From: Sphingomonas sp. NBWT7
GTDB lineage: Bacteria > Pseudomonadota > Alphaproteobacteria > Sphingomonadales > Sphingomonadaceae
Length of the DNA stretch: 64,000 nt
NCBI RefSeq assembly: GCF_014217605.1
Contig: NZ_CP043639.1
Span: forward strand, 3,096,001 to 3,160,000
Direction of reading: 5' to 3'
Shown piece after piece: positions 8,579-16,964 of this stretch; the first letter of the stretch is position 1; every line of letters starts with the position of its first letter. Under the pieces are notes generated by a model. That model was not told where the DNA came from. It saw nothing but the letters and a program-made list of their open reading frames with translations, and ran no database searches. A program made the position numbers and the translations under genes.

Positions 8579-9478
8579 ATGGCGGGCGATCGCGCGCTGA
8601 TCGACCTGTTCCTCGAGATGATGGCGGCGCAGGCGGGGGCGGCGCGAAATACGATCGCGGCCTATCGCAGCGACCTGCTGCTCGCCTCCGACGCGCTCGG
8701 CGGGCGGCTGGCCAGCGCGGACGGTGTGGCGATCGCGCAGCTCGGCGATGGCTGGGCGGCGCTGTCGCGATCCACCGTCGCGCGCAAGGCGGCGGCGCTG
8801 CGCCGGTTCTTCGCCTTTCTCGCCGAAGAGGGCATCCGCGCCGACGATCCCGGCAGCGCGCTGCCCCGCCCGGGCACGCGCCGCCCGCTGCCGCGCACGC
8901 TGAGCCACGCCGACGTCGATCGGCTGTTCGGCGCGGTCGCTGCGCGCCTCGACCGCACGCCCCCGCTGCCCGTCGACCTGCGCGACGCCGCATTGCTCGA
9001 ATTGCTCTACGGCTCGGGCCTGCGCGCGAGCGAGCTCGTCTCGCTACCACGCAATGCGATTTACCCCGATCGGCCGTTCGTGATCCTGGCGGGCAAGGGC
9101 GGCAAGGAGCGGCTGGTGCCGATCTCCGATCGCGCGCGCGCGGCGGTGGCGGCATGGCGCGCGCATGTCGCGGTCGATCGCCAGTTCCTCTTCCCGTCTG
9201 GCAAGACGCATCTGTCGCGCGTGCGGCTGTTCCAGATCATCCGTGCGCTCGCTGCCGACGCGGGGATCGCGCCCGACCGGATCAGCCCGCACGTGCTGCG
9301 GCACGCCTTTGCGACACACCTGCTGGAAGGCGGGGCCGACCTGCGCGCGCTCCAAGCGATGCTCGGCCACGCCGATATCGCAACGACCGAGATCTACACC
9401 CATGTCGATCGTGCGCATCTGGTGCAGCTCGTCAACGAACGCCACCCGCTCGTTGACGCGATGAAACGACCGGCCTAG
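8579..9478 (+). CDS. xerD: site-specific tyrosine recombinase XerD
   Basis: Resolves chromosome dimers at dif together with XerC and FtsK. 299 residues from ATG 8579. The N-terminal SAM-like core-binding domain spans about 1-95. The catalytic set is complete: Arg149 (GSGLRASEL), Lys173 (GKGGKER), His238 and Arg241 (SPHVLRHAFATHLL), His264 (LGHADIATTEIYTH) and nucleophile Tyr273. XerD is chosen over XerC from the neighbouring accA, an arrangement common in alphaproteobacteria; XerC cannot be fully excluded. Confidence 0.88.
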   Translation: MAGDRALIDLFLEMMAAQAGAARNTIAAYRSDLLLASDALGGRLASADGVAIAQLGDGWAALSRSTVARKAAALRRFFAFLAEEGIRADDPGSALPRPGTRRPLPRTLSHADVDRLFGAVAARLDRTPPLPVDLRDAALLELLYGSGLRASELVSLPRNAIYPDRPFVILAGKGGKERLVPISDRARAAVAAWRAHVAVDRQFLFPSGKTHLSRVRLFQIIRALAADAGIAPDRISPHVLRHAFATHLLEGGADLRALQAMLGHADIATTEIYTHVDRAHLVQLVNERHPLVDAMKRPA

Positions 9479-9487
9479 CGCCGCGCG

Positions 9488-10441
9488 ATGCCGACCTTTC
9501 TAGATTTCGAGAAGCCGATCGCCGAGCTTCAGGGGCGCATCGACGAACTGCGCGAGACGGGCGCCGAGGGCGGAATCGACATCTCCGCCGAGATCGCCAA
9601 GCTCCAGGCGAAATCCGACAAGCTGATGCGCGACACCTTCGCCAAGCTGTCGCCGTGGCAGAAGACGCAGGTCGCGCGGCATCCCGAGCGCCCGCACTTC
9701 AAACACTATGTCGCCGGGCTGTTCGACGAATTCATGCCGCTGGCCGGCGATCGCGCGTTCGGCGACGATCAGGCGATCCTCGGCGGGTTCGCGACGTTTC
9801 GCGGGCGGCGCATCATGGTGCTCGGGCACGAAAAGGGCGACGACACGACGTCGCGGCTGCGGCACAATTTCGGCATGGGCAAGCCCGAAGGGTATCGCAA
9901 GGCGGTGCGGCTGATGTCACTCGCCGACCGCTTCGGGTTGCCGATCGTGACGCTGGTCGACACGTCGGGCGCGTTTCCCGGGCTGCAGGCGGAAGAGCGC
10001 GGGCAGGCAGAGGCGATCGCGCGATCGACCGAGGCGTGCCTTGCCGCGGGCGTGCCGCTCGTCTCGGCGATCGTCGGCGAGGGCGGTTCGGGCGGGGCCA
10101 TCGCGCTGGCGAGCGGCAATCGCGTCCTGATGTTCGAACATGCGGTTTATTCCGTGATCTCACCCGAGGGTTGCGCGTCGATCCTGTGGCGCACCGCCGA
10201 CAAGGCGCCCGAGGCGGCCGAGGCGATGAAGGTCACCGCGCAACATCTGAAGGAGCTCGGCGTGATCGACACGATCGTGCCCGAGCCGCTGGGCGGCGCG
10301 CATCGCGGCGCATCGGCGGCGATCGGTGCGCTCGGTGACGCGATCGCGGCGGCGCTCGACGAGCTGGCGCCGCTCGATCCCGCGGCACTGCGCCGCGACC
10401 GGCGCGAGAAGTTCCTGGCGATGGGCCGCGCGCTCGCCTGA
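9488..10441 (+). CDS. accA: acetyl-CoA carboxylase carboxyltransferase subunit alpha
   Basis: Carboxyltransferase alpha subunit that moves carboxyl from biotin to acetyl-CoA, the first committed step of fatty acid synthesis; works with AccD. 317 residues, the usual size. Typical segments are FEKPIAELQ at the N-terminus, [27 protein letters not shown] and [10 protein letters not shown]. Starts nine bases after xerD and ends the plus-strand run before the convergent pilin genes. Confidence 0.97.
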   Translation: MPTFLDFEKPIAELQGRIDELRETGAEGGIDISAEIAKLQAKSDKLMRDTFAKLSPWQKTQVARHPERPHFKHYVAGLFDEFMPLAGDRAFGDDQAILGGFATFRGRRIMVLGHEKGDDTTSRLRHNFGMGKPEGYRKAVRLMSLADRFGLPIVTLVDTSGAFPGLQAEERGQAEAIARSTEACLAAGVPLVSAIVGEGGSGGAIALASGNRVLMFEHAVYSVISPEGCASILWRTADKAPEAAEAMKVTAQHLKELGVIDTIVPEPLGGAHRGASAAIGALGDAIAAALDELAPLDPAALRRDRREKFLAMGRALA

Positions 10442-10470
10442 CCCGATGACGCCATCGCCATAACGAGAAA

Positions 10471-10498
10471 GGGGCGGCGAACCGTGGTCCGCCGCCCC
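10471..10498 (-). terminator. hairpin between accA and pilin gene
   Basis: A nine-base perfect stem (GGGGCGGCG / CGCCGCCCC) with a ten-base loop. On the minus strand it is followed by TTTCTCG, so it best fits a terminator for the Flp pilin gene that ends at 10527. It could act for convergent accA as well. Confidence 0.55.
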
Positions 10499-10526
10499 CA
10501 TCGTTACGTCCGAAGACGTGGCGCTA

Positions 10527-10697
10527 TTAGGCGCCGGCCTTCATGTTCGTCGAAACGTTGCCGAACGTCTTGGTCAGCTGGTTGCCCAGGTTGCCCATCG
10601 CGGCGATGGCGGCGACGGCGATCAGCGCGGCGATCAGGCCGTACTCGATCGCGGTGGCGCCCTTGGAATTCTTCAGGAAGGTGCGGATCTTCTGCAT
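10527..10697 (-). CDS. Flp family type IVb pilin
   Basis: 56-residue prepilin beginning MQKIRTFLKNSKG. The prepilin peptidase site is after Gly13, giving mature ATAIEYGLIAALIAV with Glu at position +5, the Flp signature. One hydrophobic helix follows and ends NVSTNMKAGA. A clear GGAGAT ribosome binding site precedes the ATG. It is the major-pilin type for a Tad adhesion system; the tad assembly genes are not in the window. A second, different pilin lies just upstream. Confidence 0.92.
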   Translation of the reverse strand: MQKIRTFLKNSKGATAIEYGLIAALIAVAAIAAMGNLGNQLTKTFGNVSTNMKAGA

Positions 10698-10799
10698 GTT
10701 CGATCTCCAGTGGTTCTAATCTTCAGTCACCCGACCGGTTCGAAGATGCCCCCGCTCCGGTGATTGTCGGGATAATCGCGGTAGGTTGAGAAACGTTTA

Positions 10800-10814
10800 A
10801 AGCCGGTCCGGCTT
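10800..10814 (-). terminator. inverted repeat after second pilin gene
   Basis: AAGCCGGTCCGGCTT is a 7-base inverted repeat with one central base, 12 bases downstream of the pilin stop at 10826 and followed on the minus strand by TTAAACGTTTC. It may terminate the upstream pilin transcript or set the ratio between the two pilins. Confidence 0.45.
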
Positions 10815-10825
10815 GATTTCGTTAC

Positions 10826-11032
10826 TCAGCGTGCGTTGGTCACCTTGCTGCTGACGTTGCTCCACACACCCTTCGTCACGTCGGCGACGCCGATCAGGCT
10901 GACCATCATCGCGAGAACGATGACGGCAAGGATCAACCCATATTCCACTGCGGTCGCGGCACGGCGATCACGCAGCAGCCGTCGGCCCATCGGCGGCAGC
11001 AGGCTTTTGATGCGGGACGAGAGACGGCGCAT
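10826..11032 (-). CDS. second Flp-type pilin, divergent sequence
   Basis: 68 residues from ATG 11032 (MRRLSSRIKSLLPPMGRRLL). The pilin motif is RRAATAVEYGLILAVIVLAMMVS, with Glu at the +5 position if cleavage follows the first Ala of AATAVEYG. Unlike the canonical G-ATAIEY site, the residue before the cleavage point is Ala, so processing may differ. The longer basic N-terminus and VTKGVWSNVSSKV tail also differ from the neighbouring pilin. It may be a minor pilin of the same Tad system. The start codon is uncertain; Met15 is an alternative. Confidence 0.8.
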   Translation of the reverse strand: MRRLSSRIKSLLPPMGRRLLRDRRAATAVEYGLILAVIVLAMMVSLIGVADVTKGVWSNVSSKVTNAR

Positions 11033-11071
11033 GAGATAGCCATCGCACGGCAAGCTTAACGAAAGGTCCAC

Positions 11072-11548
11072 ATGGCGAACGACCCATCGCTTTTGCTCGT
11101 CGTCGCGGCGGCGCTCCATGCGCGGGACGGCCGATTTCTGCTGCAACAGCGCCCGGCGGGAAAGCATCACGCCGGACTATGGGAGTTCCCCGGGGGCAAG
11201 GTCGAACCGGGCGAAGCACTGTCCGCAGCACTCGCGCGCGAGCTGGCGGAGGAGCTCGGCATCGCCGTGGATCCGGCGACGCTGGTGCCTGTCACCTTTG
11301 CTAGCGAGCGCCGCGACGACGGCGCCGCCACCGGCGTGCGCACGTTACTGCTGCTACTGTTTGTCACACGCGACTGGTCGGGTACGCCGCACGCGCTTGA
11401 GGCAGCGGATCTGCGCTGGGTGACGACGGACGAGATGCGCCGGCTACCCATGCCGCCCGCCGACGCGCCGTTCATCGACGTGCTCGCGCGGTTGGACGCG
11501 CCCGATCCGCTGGCGCCCGGCGCTGGACAGGCCAGCGCGATCGTGTGA
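11072..11548 (+). CDS. mutT: Nudix hydrolase, MutT-like
   Basis: 158 residues. The Nudix box is perfect: Gly42, Glu48, Arg56-Glu57, Glu60-Glu61 and Gly63 fit GX5EX7REUXEEXGU. The N-terminal QQRPAGKHHAGLWEFPGG closely resembles MutT, which removes 8-oxo-dGTP and prevents A:T to C:G changes. It is longer than the 129-residue E. coli MutT because of a C-terminal tail. The stop overlaps the next gene by four bases (GTGA). Substrate is inferred from the MutT-like core. Confidence 0.85.
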   Translation: MANDPSLLLVVAAALHARDGRFLLQQRPAGKHHAGLWEFPGGKVEPGEALSAALARELAEELGIAVDPATLVPVTFASERRDDGAATGVRTLLLLLFVTRDWSGTPHALEAADLRWVTTDEMRRLPMPPADAPFIDVLARLDAPDPLAPGAGQASAIV

Positions 11549-12375
11549 ACGACGCCGCCATGCCAGCGCCGTTCATCGATCTGCAAAAGACGTCCGACCC
11601 AGCGACGTTCCGCCTCGTCATCACTGATCGCGTCTGCGTCGGGCCACCGGGCAACGTATTCATGTTTGGCGGCGTCGGGCTCGCCGCGGCGACGATCGCT
11701 GCGGAGCGTGCGACGGGGCGCAATGCCGTCTGGTCGAGCGCGCAGTTCATCTCCTACGCGCGGATCGGCGACACGCTCGATTTCACGGTCGAGGTGCTGT
11801 CGGGCGGGCGCAACATCAGCCAGGTGCGGATCGTCGCCGGCAGCGCTGGCAAGCCGGTGCTGAGCGTCGCCGCGGCGCTCGGCGATCGCAGCGACCAGCC
11901 CGATGGGCAGTGGATGATGCCCCCGCCCGACATGCCGCCGCCCGCGGAGTGCGGCCCATGGCCGTTATGGCCGGTGCAGGATGCGACGCTGATGAGCCGG
12001 CTCGACATCCGCATGGCGCCGGGCCGCTACGGCGCGGTGCCGCGCAACGGTGTTCCCTCAGCCGACGGGCGGATGGTGCTGTGGATGCGCCCGCGCGAAG
12101 ATGCGCCGATCGATGCCAGCATGCTGGCGCTGTTCGCTGATTTCGTGCCCTCGGGGCTCGCCGCCGCGTTCGGCCGGCGCGGCGGGGGCAACAGCCTCGA
12201 CAACACGTTGCGCATCGCGCGGATCGTGCCGACCGACTGGGTATTGTGCGACGTCAGGATCAGCGCGGCGGCGCGCGGCTTCGGCCACGGCGCGATCCAC
12301 ATGTACGCCGAGGACGGGACGATGCTGGCGAGCGGCAGCCAATCGGCGATCCTACGCTTCATGGATCAGGGCTGA
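11545..12375 (+). CDS. acyl-CoA thioesterase family protein (double hotdog)
   Basis: 276 residues. The sequence has two hotdog-like halves: the first includes GNVFMFGGVGLAAA and AQFISYARIGDTLDF, and the second includes NTLRIARIVPTDWVLCDVRI and GFGHGAIHMYAEDGTMLA, the typical end of TesB/4HBT_3-type thioesterases. It is predicted to hydrolyse acyl-CoA in the cytoplasm. Start GTG 11545 overlaps the Nudix stop (GTGA); ATG 11560 is an alternative. Convergent with copB, four bases apart. Confidence 0.82.
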   Translation: MNDAAMPAPFIDLQKTSDPATFRLVITDRVCVGPPGNVFMFGGVGLAAATIAAERATGRNAVWSSAQFISYARIGDTLDFTVEVLSGGRNISQVRIVAGSAGKPVLSVAAALGDRSDQPDGQWMMPPPDMPPPAECGPWPLWPVQDATLMSRLDIRMAPGRYGAVPRNGVPSADGRMVLWMRPREDAPIDASMLALFADFVPSGLAAAFGRRGGGNSLDNTLRIARIVPTDWVLCDVRISAAARGFGHGAIHMYAEDGTMLASGSQSAILRFMDQG

Positions 12376-12379
12376 GCAC

Positions 12380-13570
12380 TCAGAACCAGGCGCGCACGCC
12401 GACCACCGCGGCGAGCCCGCCGGGGTCCTCGCCAGCCGCGCGTGCCCGTCGTGCGCTCTCGCCGATCTGCCGTTCCAACGATACGCCAACGTAGGGCGCG
12501 AACTCGCGCGCGATCTCGTAGCGCAGCCGCAGCCCAAGCTCGATATCGGTGAGGCCAGCCCCGACGCGCTGAGCCCGAGCATCCTGCGCGGCGAGGTTGA
12601 GCTCGACACGCGGCTGGAGGACGAGCCGCTGGGTGATGCGCTGGTCGTAATAGGCCTCCGCGCGCGCGAACAGATCGCCGCGGCCGGACAGGAACAGCGT
12701 TCCCTCGACATCGAACCAATAGGGCGCGAGGCCCTCGATGCCGAGCGAGGCATAGGTACGCCGCGGCGCGGTGCCGAGATCCTGCCGCAGCCCGGCCTGA
12801 AGGTTGAAATACGGCCCGATCGCGCGGCTGTAGAGCGCCTGCACCTCGGCCTCGTCGATGCGCTCGCCGAATTGACCGCCCCCTTCGCTCTTGACGACGA
12901 AGCGATCGACATCGCCGCCGAACCACCCCTCGCCATCCCAGCGATAGCCGTCGCGCCCGCGCGCGATCGAGGCCTCGGTGAGGTTGAGCATGATCATCGA
13001 GAAGGTGCCCCCGCCATGCTCGCGGCGCAGCGTGGCGCGCGCGCGATCCATTGCGGCGCTGCCCCAGATGCGGTCGGCATAGGGGGCGGGTGCGGAGGCC
13101 GACGGCGTTCTGCCGGTTACCGGTGCGGCGGCGACGCAATGTCCCATCGCAGCGTGCTCGGGCGCGCAGGCGAGTGCGGGCGGCGACGGTGCCGGGGACA
13201 GCGGGGTTACGGGTGCGGCGGCGGAGCAATGCCCCATCGCGGCGTGCTCGGACGCGCAGGCGGCGGCGGGGGCGAGCGGCGGCGGTGCCGCAGATAGCGG
13301 GGTGGTGGGTGCGGCAGTGACACAATGCCCCATCGCAGCGTGCTCGGGCGCGCAGACGGGGGCGGGCGGAGGCGGTGCCGGAGATGGCGAGGCGGTGGGT
13401 GCGGCGGGGACGCAATGTCCCATCGCGGTGTGCTCGGGCGAACAGCCAGGAGCGGCGGCGGGGCGGTTGCTGTGTGGCGGGGCGTCCGCCTGTGCGGCGG
13501 CGGGGGCGGCCCAGACCAGCGCGGCGAGCGGAAGGAGGGCGGCGGCGATTGGCGCAGGGATCAGCGTCAT
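12380..13570 (-). CDS. copB: copper resistance outer-membrane protein CopB, with four Cys-His-Met repeats
   Basis: 396 residues. A signal peptide ends near AAPAAAQ (about 27). Residues 43-145 hold four copies of C-x2-EH-x-AMGHC separated by Pro/Ala-rich linkers. From about 160 the CopB barrel domain follows (DRIWGSAAMDRARATL, EGWFGGDVDRFVVKSEGGG, AEVQALYSRAIGPYFNLQAGLRQD) and ends in VVGVRAWF, an aromatic C-terminus typical of outer-membrane barrels. CopB acts with CopA in periplasmic and outer-membrane copper tolerance. Four-base overlap with copA. Classical CopB proteins have Met/His-rich N-termini; the regular Cys-flanked repeats seen here are distinctive. Confidence 0.93.
   Translation of the reverse strand: MTLIPAPIAAALLPLAALVWAAPAAAQADAPPHSNRPAAAPGCSPEHTAMGHCVPAAPTASPSPAPPPPAPVCAPEHAAMGHCVTAAPTTPLSAAPPPLAPAAACASEHAAMGHCSAAAPVTPLSPAPSPPALACAPEHAAMGHCVAAAPVTGRTPSASAPAPYADRIWGSAAMDRARATLRREHGGGTFSMIMLNLTEASIARGRDGYRWDGEGWFGGDVDRFVVKSEGGGQFGERIDEAEVQALYSRAIGPYFNLQAGLRQDLGTAPRRTYASLGIEGLAPYWFDVEGTLFLSGRGDLFARAEAYYDQRITQRLVLQPRVELNLAAQDARAQRVGAGLTDIELGLRLRYEIAREFAPYVGVSLERQIGESARRARAAGEDPGGLAAVVGVRAWF
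13136..13444 (-). repeat. four tandem Cys-EH-AMGHC copper-motif repeats in copB
   Basis: The units start at codons 43, 73, 105 and 135: CSPEHTAMGHC, CAPEHAAMGHC, CASEHAAMGHC and CAPEHAAMGHC. Spacing is 30, 32 and 30 codons, that is 90 to 96 bases. Cores are nearly identical in DNA while the Pro/Ala linkers vary. Cys, His and Met are all soft-metal ligands, so each unit could bind one or more Cu(I) or Cu(II) ions. Internal duplication is the likely origin. Confidence 0.85.
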
Positions 13571-15444
13571 GCCGTAGCCTCACGGACGCTGACGACCTGC
13601 ATCATCCCGGCGTGCATATGGTAGAGCAGATGGCAGTGGAACGCCCAGTCGCCGACCGCGTCGGCGGTGAGATCGAACGTCACCGTGCCGCCGGGCTGCA
13701 CCTGTACCGTATGCTTGCGCGGTGCGTGATCGCCGTGGCCGGTGACGAGCTCGAAGAAATGCCCGTGCAGGTGGATCGGGTGCCCCATCATCGTATCGTT
13801 GACGAGCGTGATCCTCACGCGTTCACCCTTGGTGAAGGCAATCGGCGCGGTGACCTCGTTCAGCTTCCTGCCGTCGAACGCCCACATGTAGCGTTCCATG
13901 TTGCCGGTGAGATGGATGCGCATCGTGCGCGTCGGCGGCCGCACGTCGGGATTGCGCTCAAGCGCGACGAGATCGCGGTACACGAGCACGCGGTGCCCGA
14001 CGCCGTCGAGCCCCTGGCCCGGCTCGCCGGTGCGATCGACCGGCATCGGCGAGATCGTCTGCACCGTCGGCGTCTTGGCCACCTCGGGTGCGTTGGCGAA
14101 ATCGCGCATCGAATGGTCCATCGCATGCTGCTCGCCGCCGTGGCCCATCGCGGCGTGATCGGTAGCCGGCGCGGCGTGGCCCATCGCCGCGTGATCCATC
14201 GTGCCGGCCTTGGGCGTGCAGTGACCCATCGCGGCATGTTCGGGCGGGCAGGCGGGATCGGCGGCGCTGGTGCCGCCGGCGGGGGCGGACGTCGCGGCGG
14301 GGGGCGCCGCGGCGCCCATGCCTCCCATGCCCATGTCGTTCATGTCGGCGAGCGGACGGCGGCGCAGCGGCGGGACGGCGCCCACCATGCCCGGACGCGG
14401 CGCCAGAGTGGCGCGCGCCATGCCTGAGCGATCGACGCTCTCGGCGACAAGCGTATAGGCGCGATCCTCGGCAGGCTCGACGATCACGTCGTAGGTTTCC
14501 GCCACCGCGATCTGCAGCTCGTCGACGGTGACGGGGCGGACGGGGAGCCCGTCGGCCTGTACCACGGTGAGCGGCAGCCCGGGGATGCGCAGGTTGAAGG
14601 TCGTCATCGCCGAGGCGTTGACGAGCCGCAGCCGTACGCGCTCGCCGACTGCGAACAGCCCTGTCCAGTTATCGCGCGGGCCATGGCCGTTGACGAGATA
14701 GGTGTAGGTCGCGCCCGTCACGTCCGCGACGTCGGTCGGGTCCATCCGCATCGCACCCCACCGGGCGCGCTCGCCTGCCGGCTGGTCGCGCCCGGCAAGC
14801 ATGCCGGCAAGCGTCTGCTTCTGGTAGTTGAAATATCCGCCCTGCTGCTTGAGCTTGCGGAAGATCGCGTGGGGATGGAGCCGGCTGTGATCCGACAGCA
14901 TGACGACATGCTCGCGATCAGACGCGATCGGATCGGCGCCGACGGGATCGATCACGATCGGGCCGTAGAGGCCCATCTGCTCCTGCAACCCCGAGTGGCT
15001 GTGATACCAATAGGTGCCCGACTGGATCACCGGAAATTCGTAGGTGAAGGTGCTGCGCGGCGCGATGCCGGGGAAGCTGACGCCGGGCACGCCATCCATG
15101 TGGAATGGCAGCAGCAGGCCGTGCCAGTGGATCGAACTGTCCTCGCCCAGCGTGTTTTCGACGTGGAGCCGCACCGTCTCGCCCTCGCGCAGGCGGATCA
15201 GCGGCGCGGGCGCGCTGCCGTTGATGCCGATCGCGTGGCCGCTGCGGCCGTCAACCGTCATCGTCTGGTGCGCGATGCGCAGGCGGATGTCGCTGCCGGT
15301 GAGCGCCGCCGGCCCCGGGCCGGGGGCTGCGGCGAGCCCCGCCGACACGGGTTGCGCCCAGCCGGGCACCGCGGGGAAGAGGGCTGCACCACCGAGCGAG
15401 GCAGCACCGCGCAGCAGTGCGCGGCGGTCGATCGTCGTCGTCAT
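13567..15444 (-). CDS. copA: multicopper oxidase CopA, copper resistance
   Basis: 625 residues, exported by the Tat route: DRRALLRG at 6-13 is a twin-arginine signal. Three cupredoxin domains are recognisable. Copper ligands are present in IHWHG (105-109), WYHSHSG (146-152), HPIHLHGH (555-562) and HCHLLYHMHAGM (603-614), with Cys604 as the type-1 copper Cys. It probably oxidises Cu(I) in the periplasm. Between domains two and three, residues 368-446 are Met/His-rich (DMGMGGMG, then CPPEHAAMGHC and related units). The start lies 37 bases after a small membrane-protein gene; copB follows with a four-base overlap. Confidence 0.95.
   Translation of the reverse strand: MTTTIDRRALLRGAASLGGAALFPAVPGWAQPVSAGLAAAPGPGPAALTGSDIRLRIAHQTMTVDGRSGHAIGINGSAPAPLIRLREGETVRLHVENTLGEDSSIHWHGLLLPFHMDGVPGVSFPGIAPRSTFTYEFPVIQSGTYWYHSHSGLQEQMGLYGPIVIDPVGADPIASDREHVVMLSDHSRLHPHAIFRKLKQQGGYFNYQKQTLAGMLAGRDQPAGERARWGAMRMDPTDVADVTGATYTYLVNGHGPRDNWTGLFAVGERVRLRLVNASAMTTFNLRIPGLPLTVVQADGLPVRPVTVDELQIAVAETYDVIVEPAEDRAYTLVAESVDRSGMARATLAPRPGMVGAVPPLRRRPLADMNDMGMGGMGAAAPPAATSAPAGGTSAADPACPPEHAAMGHCTPKAGTMDHAAMGHAAPATDHAAMGHGGEQHAMDHSMRDFANAPEVAKTPTVQTISPMPVDRTGEPGQGLDGVGHRVLVYRDLVALERNPDVRPPTRTMRIHLTGNMERYMWAFDGRKLNEVTAPIAFTKGERVRITLVNDTMMGHPIHLHGHFFELVTGHGDHAPRKHTVQVQPGGTVTFDLTADAVGDWAFHCHLLYHMHAGMMQVVSVREATA
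14107..14250 (-). repeat. Met/His metal-binding cluster in CopA sharing the CopB motif
   Basis: Codons 399-446 of copA encode CPPEHAAMGHC, MDHAAMGHA, TDHAAMGHG and EQHAMDHSM in close succession. The first unit is the same motif as in CopB; the others keep the D/E-H-A-A-M-G-H core without Cys. Such inserts are usual between the last two domains of CopA-type oxidases, but the exact match to the CopB repeats is notable. Confidence 0.8.
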
Positions 15445-15481
15445 ACGGCGGCGCTATAGCGTGCGGAAGCTGTCGGGCGCC

Positions 15482-15682
15482 TTACCGCAGCCGCCGTGCG
15501 ACGAGGATCAGGATCAGCCCGATCGCCGCGGTGATCGCGCCGCGATCGGCCCAGACGCGCTGATCGAGCATGAAGCTCGACCGCGGCCACTGGACGTAGC
15601 CGAGCCCCTGGCCGACCCATAGCATGCCCAAGAGGAACAGCAGCGCGCCCAGCGCGAACAGCACCGGGCGCCGCCGCCGCAT
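15482..15682 (-). CDS. small two-span membrane protein, unknown
   Basis: 66 residues: MRRRRPVLFALGALLFLLGMLWVG gives a basic start and first membrane span, a short loop WPRSSFMLDQRVWADRG follows, and then a second span AITAAIGLILILVARRLR. No named family is recognised; similar small proteins occur next to citrate synthase in relatives as far as I recall, but this cannot be checked here. It begins one base after the gltA stop and ends 37 bases before copA, so it may link the two transcription units. Confidence 0.7.
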   Translation of the reverse strand: MRRRRPVLFALGALLFLLGMLWVGQGLGYVQWPRSSFMLDQRVWADRGAITAAIGLILILVARRLR

Positions 15683-15683
15683 G

Positions 15684-16964
15684 TCAGCGCTGCGCGACCG
15701 GAACGTACGGGCGCTGCGTCGGGCCGGTGTACAGCTGGCGCGGGCGGCCGATCTTCTGATCGGGATCGGTGATCATCTCGTTCCACTGCGCGACCCAGCC
15801 GACGGTGCGGGCGAGCGCGAACAGCGCGGTGAACATCGATGTCGGGAAGCCGATCGCCGATAGGATCACGCCCGAGTAGAAATCGACGTTCGGGAACAGC
15901 TTTTTCTCGACGAAATAATCGTCGTTGAGCGCGAGTTCCTCGAGCCGCAGCGCGGTCTCGAACAGCGGATCGTCGACCTTGAGCGCGTCGAACACCTCGC
16001 GCACCGTCTTTTGCATCACCGTCGCGCGCGGATCGTAATTCTTGTACACGCGGTGGCCGAAGCCCATCAGGCGGAACGGATCGTTCTTGTCCTTCGCGCG
16101 GCCGATGAACTCGGGGATGCGATCGGGCGTGCCGATTTCCTTGAGCATGTTGAGCGCGGCTTCGTTCGCGCCGCCGTGCGACGGGCCCCACAGGCAGGCG
16201 ATGCCCGCCGCGATGCACGCGAACGGATTGGCGCCCGACGAGCCGGCGAGACGCACCGTCGAGGTCGACGCGTTCTGCTCGTGATCGGCGTGAAGGATGA
16301 AGATTCGGTCCATCGCTTTCTCGACCGCCGGATGCACCTCATACGCCTCGGCCGGGACGCCGAACGTCATGCGCAGGAAGTTGCCGGTGTAGGACAGCGA
16401 ATTGTCGGGATAGAGGAACGGCTGGCCGACGCTGTACTTGTACGCCATTGCCGCGATCGTCGGCATCTTGGCGATCAGCCGGTGCGACGCGATCATGCGC
16501 TGCTGCGGATCGGCGATGTCGGTCGAATCGTGGTAGAAGGCGCTGAGCGCGCCGACCACGCCGCACATGATCGCCATCGGGTGTGCATCGCGGCGGAACC
16601 CGCGATAGAAGGTCGCGAGCTGCTCGTGCAGCATCGTGTGGCGCGTGATCGTCGTCTCGAAGGTGTTGAGCTCGTCGCCCGACGGCAGTTCGCCGTTGAG
16701 CAGGAGATAGGCGACTTCCATGAAGCTCGACTGTTCGGCGAGCTCGCCGATCGCGTAGCCGCGGTGCAGCAGCACGCCCTCGTCACCGTCGATATAGGTC
16801 AGCTTCGACTGGCACGACGCGGTCGAGGTGAAGCCAGGATCGTAGGTGAAGGCGCCGGTCTGGCCGTACATCTTGCGGATGTCGACCACGTCGGGGCCGA
16901 CGCTGCCGGACAATACCGGGTAGGCGAAGTCCTTCTCGGCGATCGAAAGCTTGGCGTCGGTCAT
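15684..16964 (-). CDS. gltA: citrate synthase (type II)
   Basis: Condenses acetyl-CoA and oxaloacetate, entering the TCA cycle. 426 residues, the size of hexameric NADH-sensitive Gram-negative enzymes. Visible motifs are [67 protein letters not shown] and [13 protein letters not shown], covering the catalytic His residues and active-site Arg segments. The start overlaps the gltX stop by four bases. Confidence 0.97.
   Translation of the reverse strand: MTDAKLSIAEKDFAYPVLSGSVGPDVVDIRKMYGQTGAFTYDPGFTSTASCQSKLTYIDGDEGVLLHRGYAIGELAEQSSFMEVAYLLLNGELPSGDELNTFETTITRHTMLHEQLATFYRGFRRDAHPMAIMCGVVGALSAFYHDSTDIADPQQRMIASHRLIAKMPTIAAMAYKYSVGQPFLYPDNSLSYTGNFLRMTFGVPAEAYEVHPAVEKAMDRIFILHADHEQNASTSTVRLAGSSGANPFACIAAGIACLWGPSHGGANEAALNMLKEIGTPDRIPEFIGRAKDKNDPFRLMGFGHRVYKNYDPRATVMQKTVREVFDALKVDDPLFETALRLEELALNDDYFVEKKLFPNVDFYSGVILSAIGFPTSMFTALFALARTVGWVAQWNEMITDPDQKIGRPRQLYTGPTQRPYVPVAQR

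Noticed and set aside
13136..13444. Regularly spaced repeats in copB resembling a CRISPR array
   Set aside because: The repeats are in frame, encode metal-binding motifs, and the spacers are Pro/Ala codons. No cas genes are nearby.
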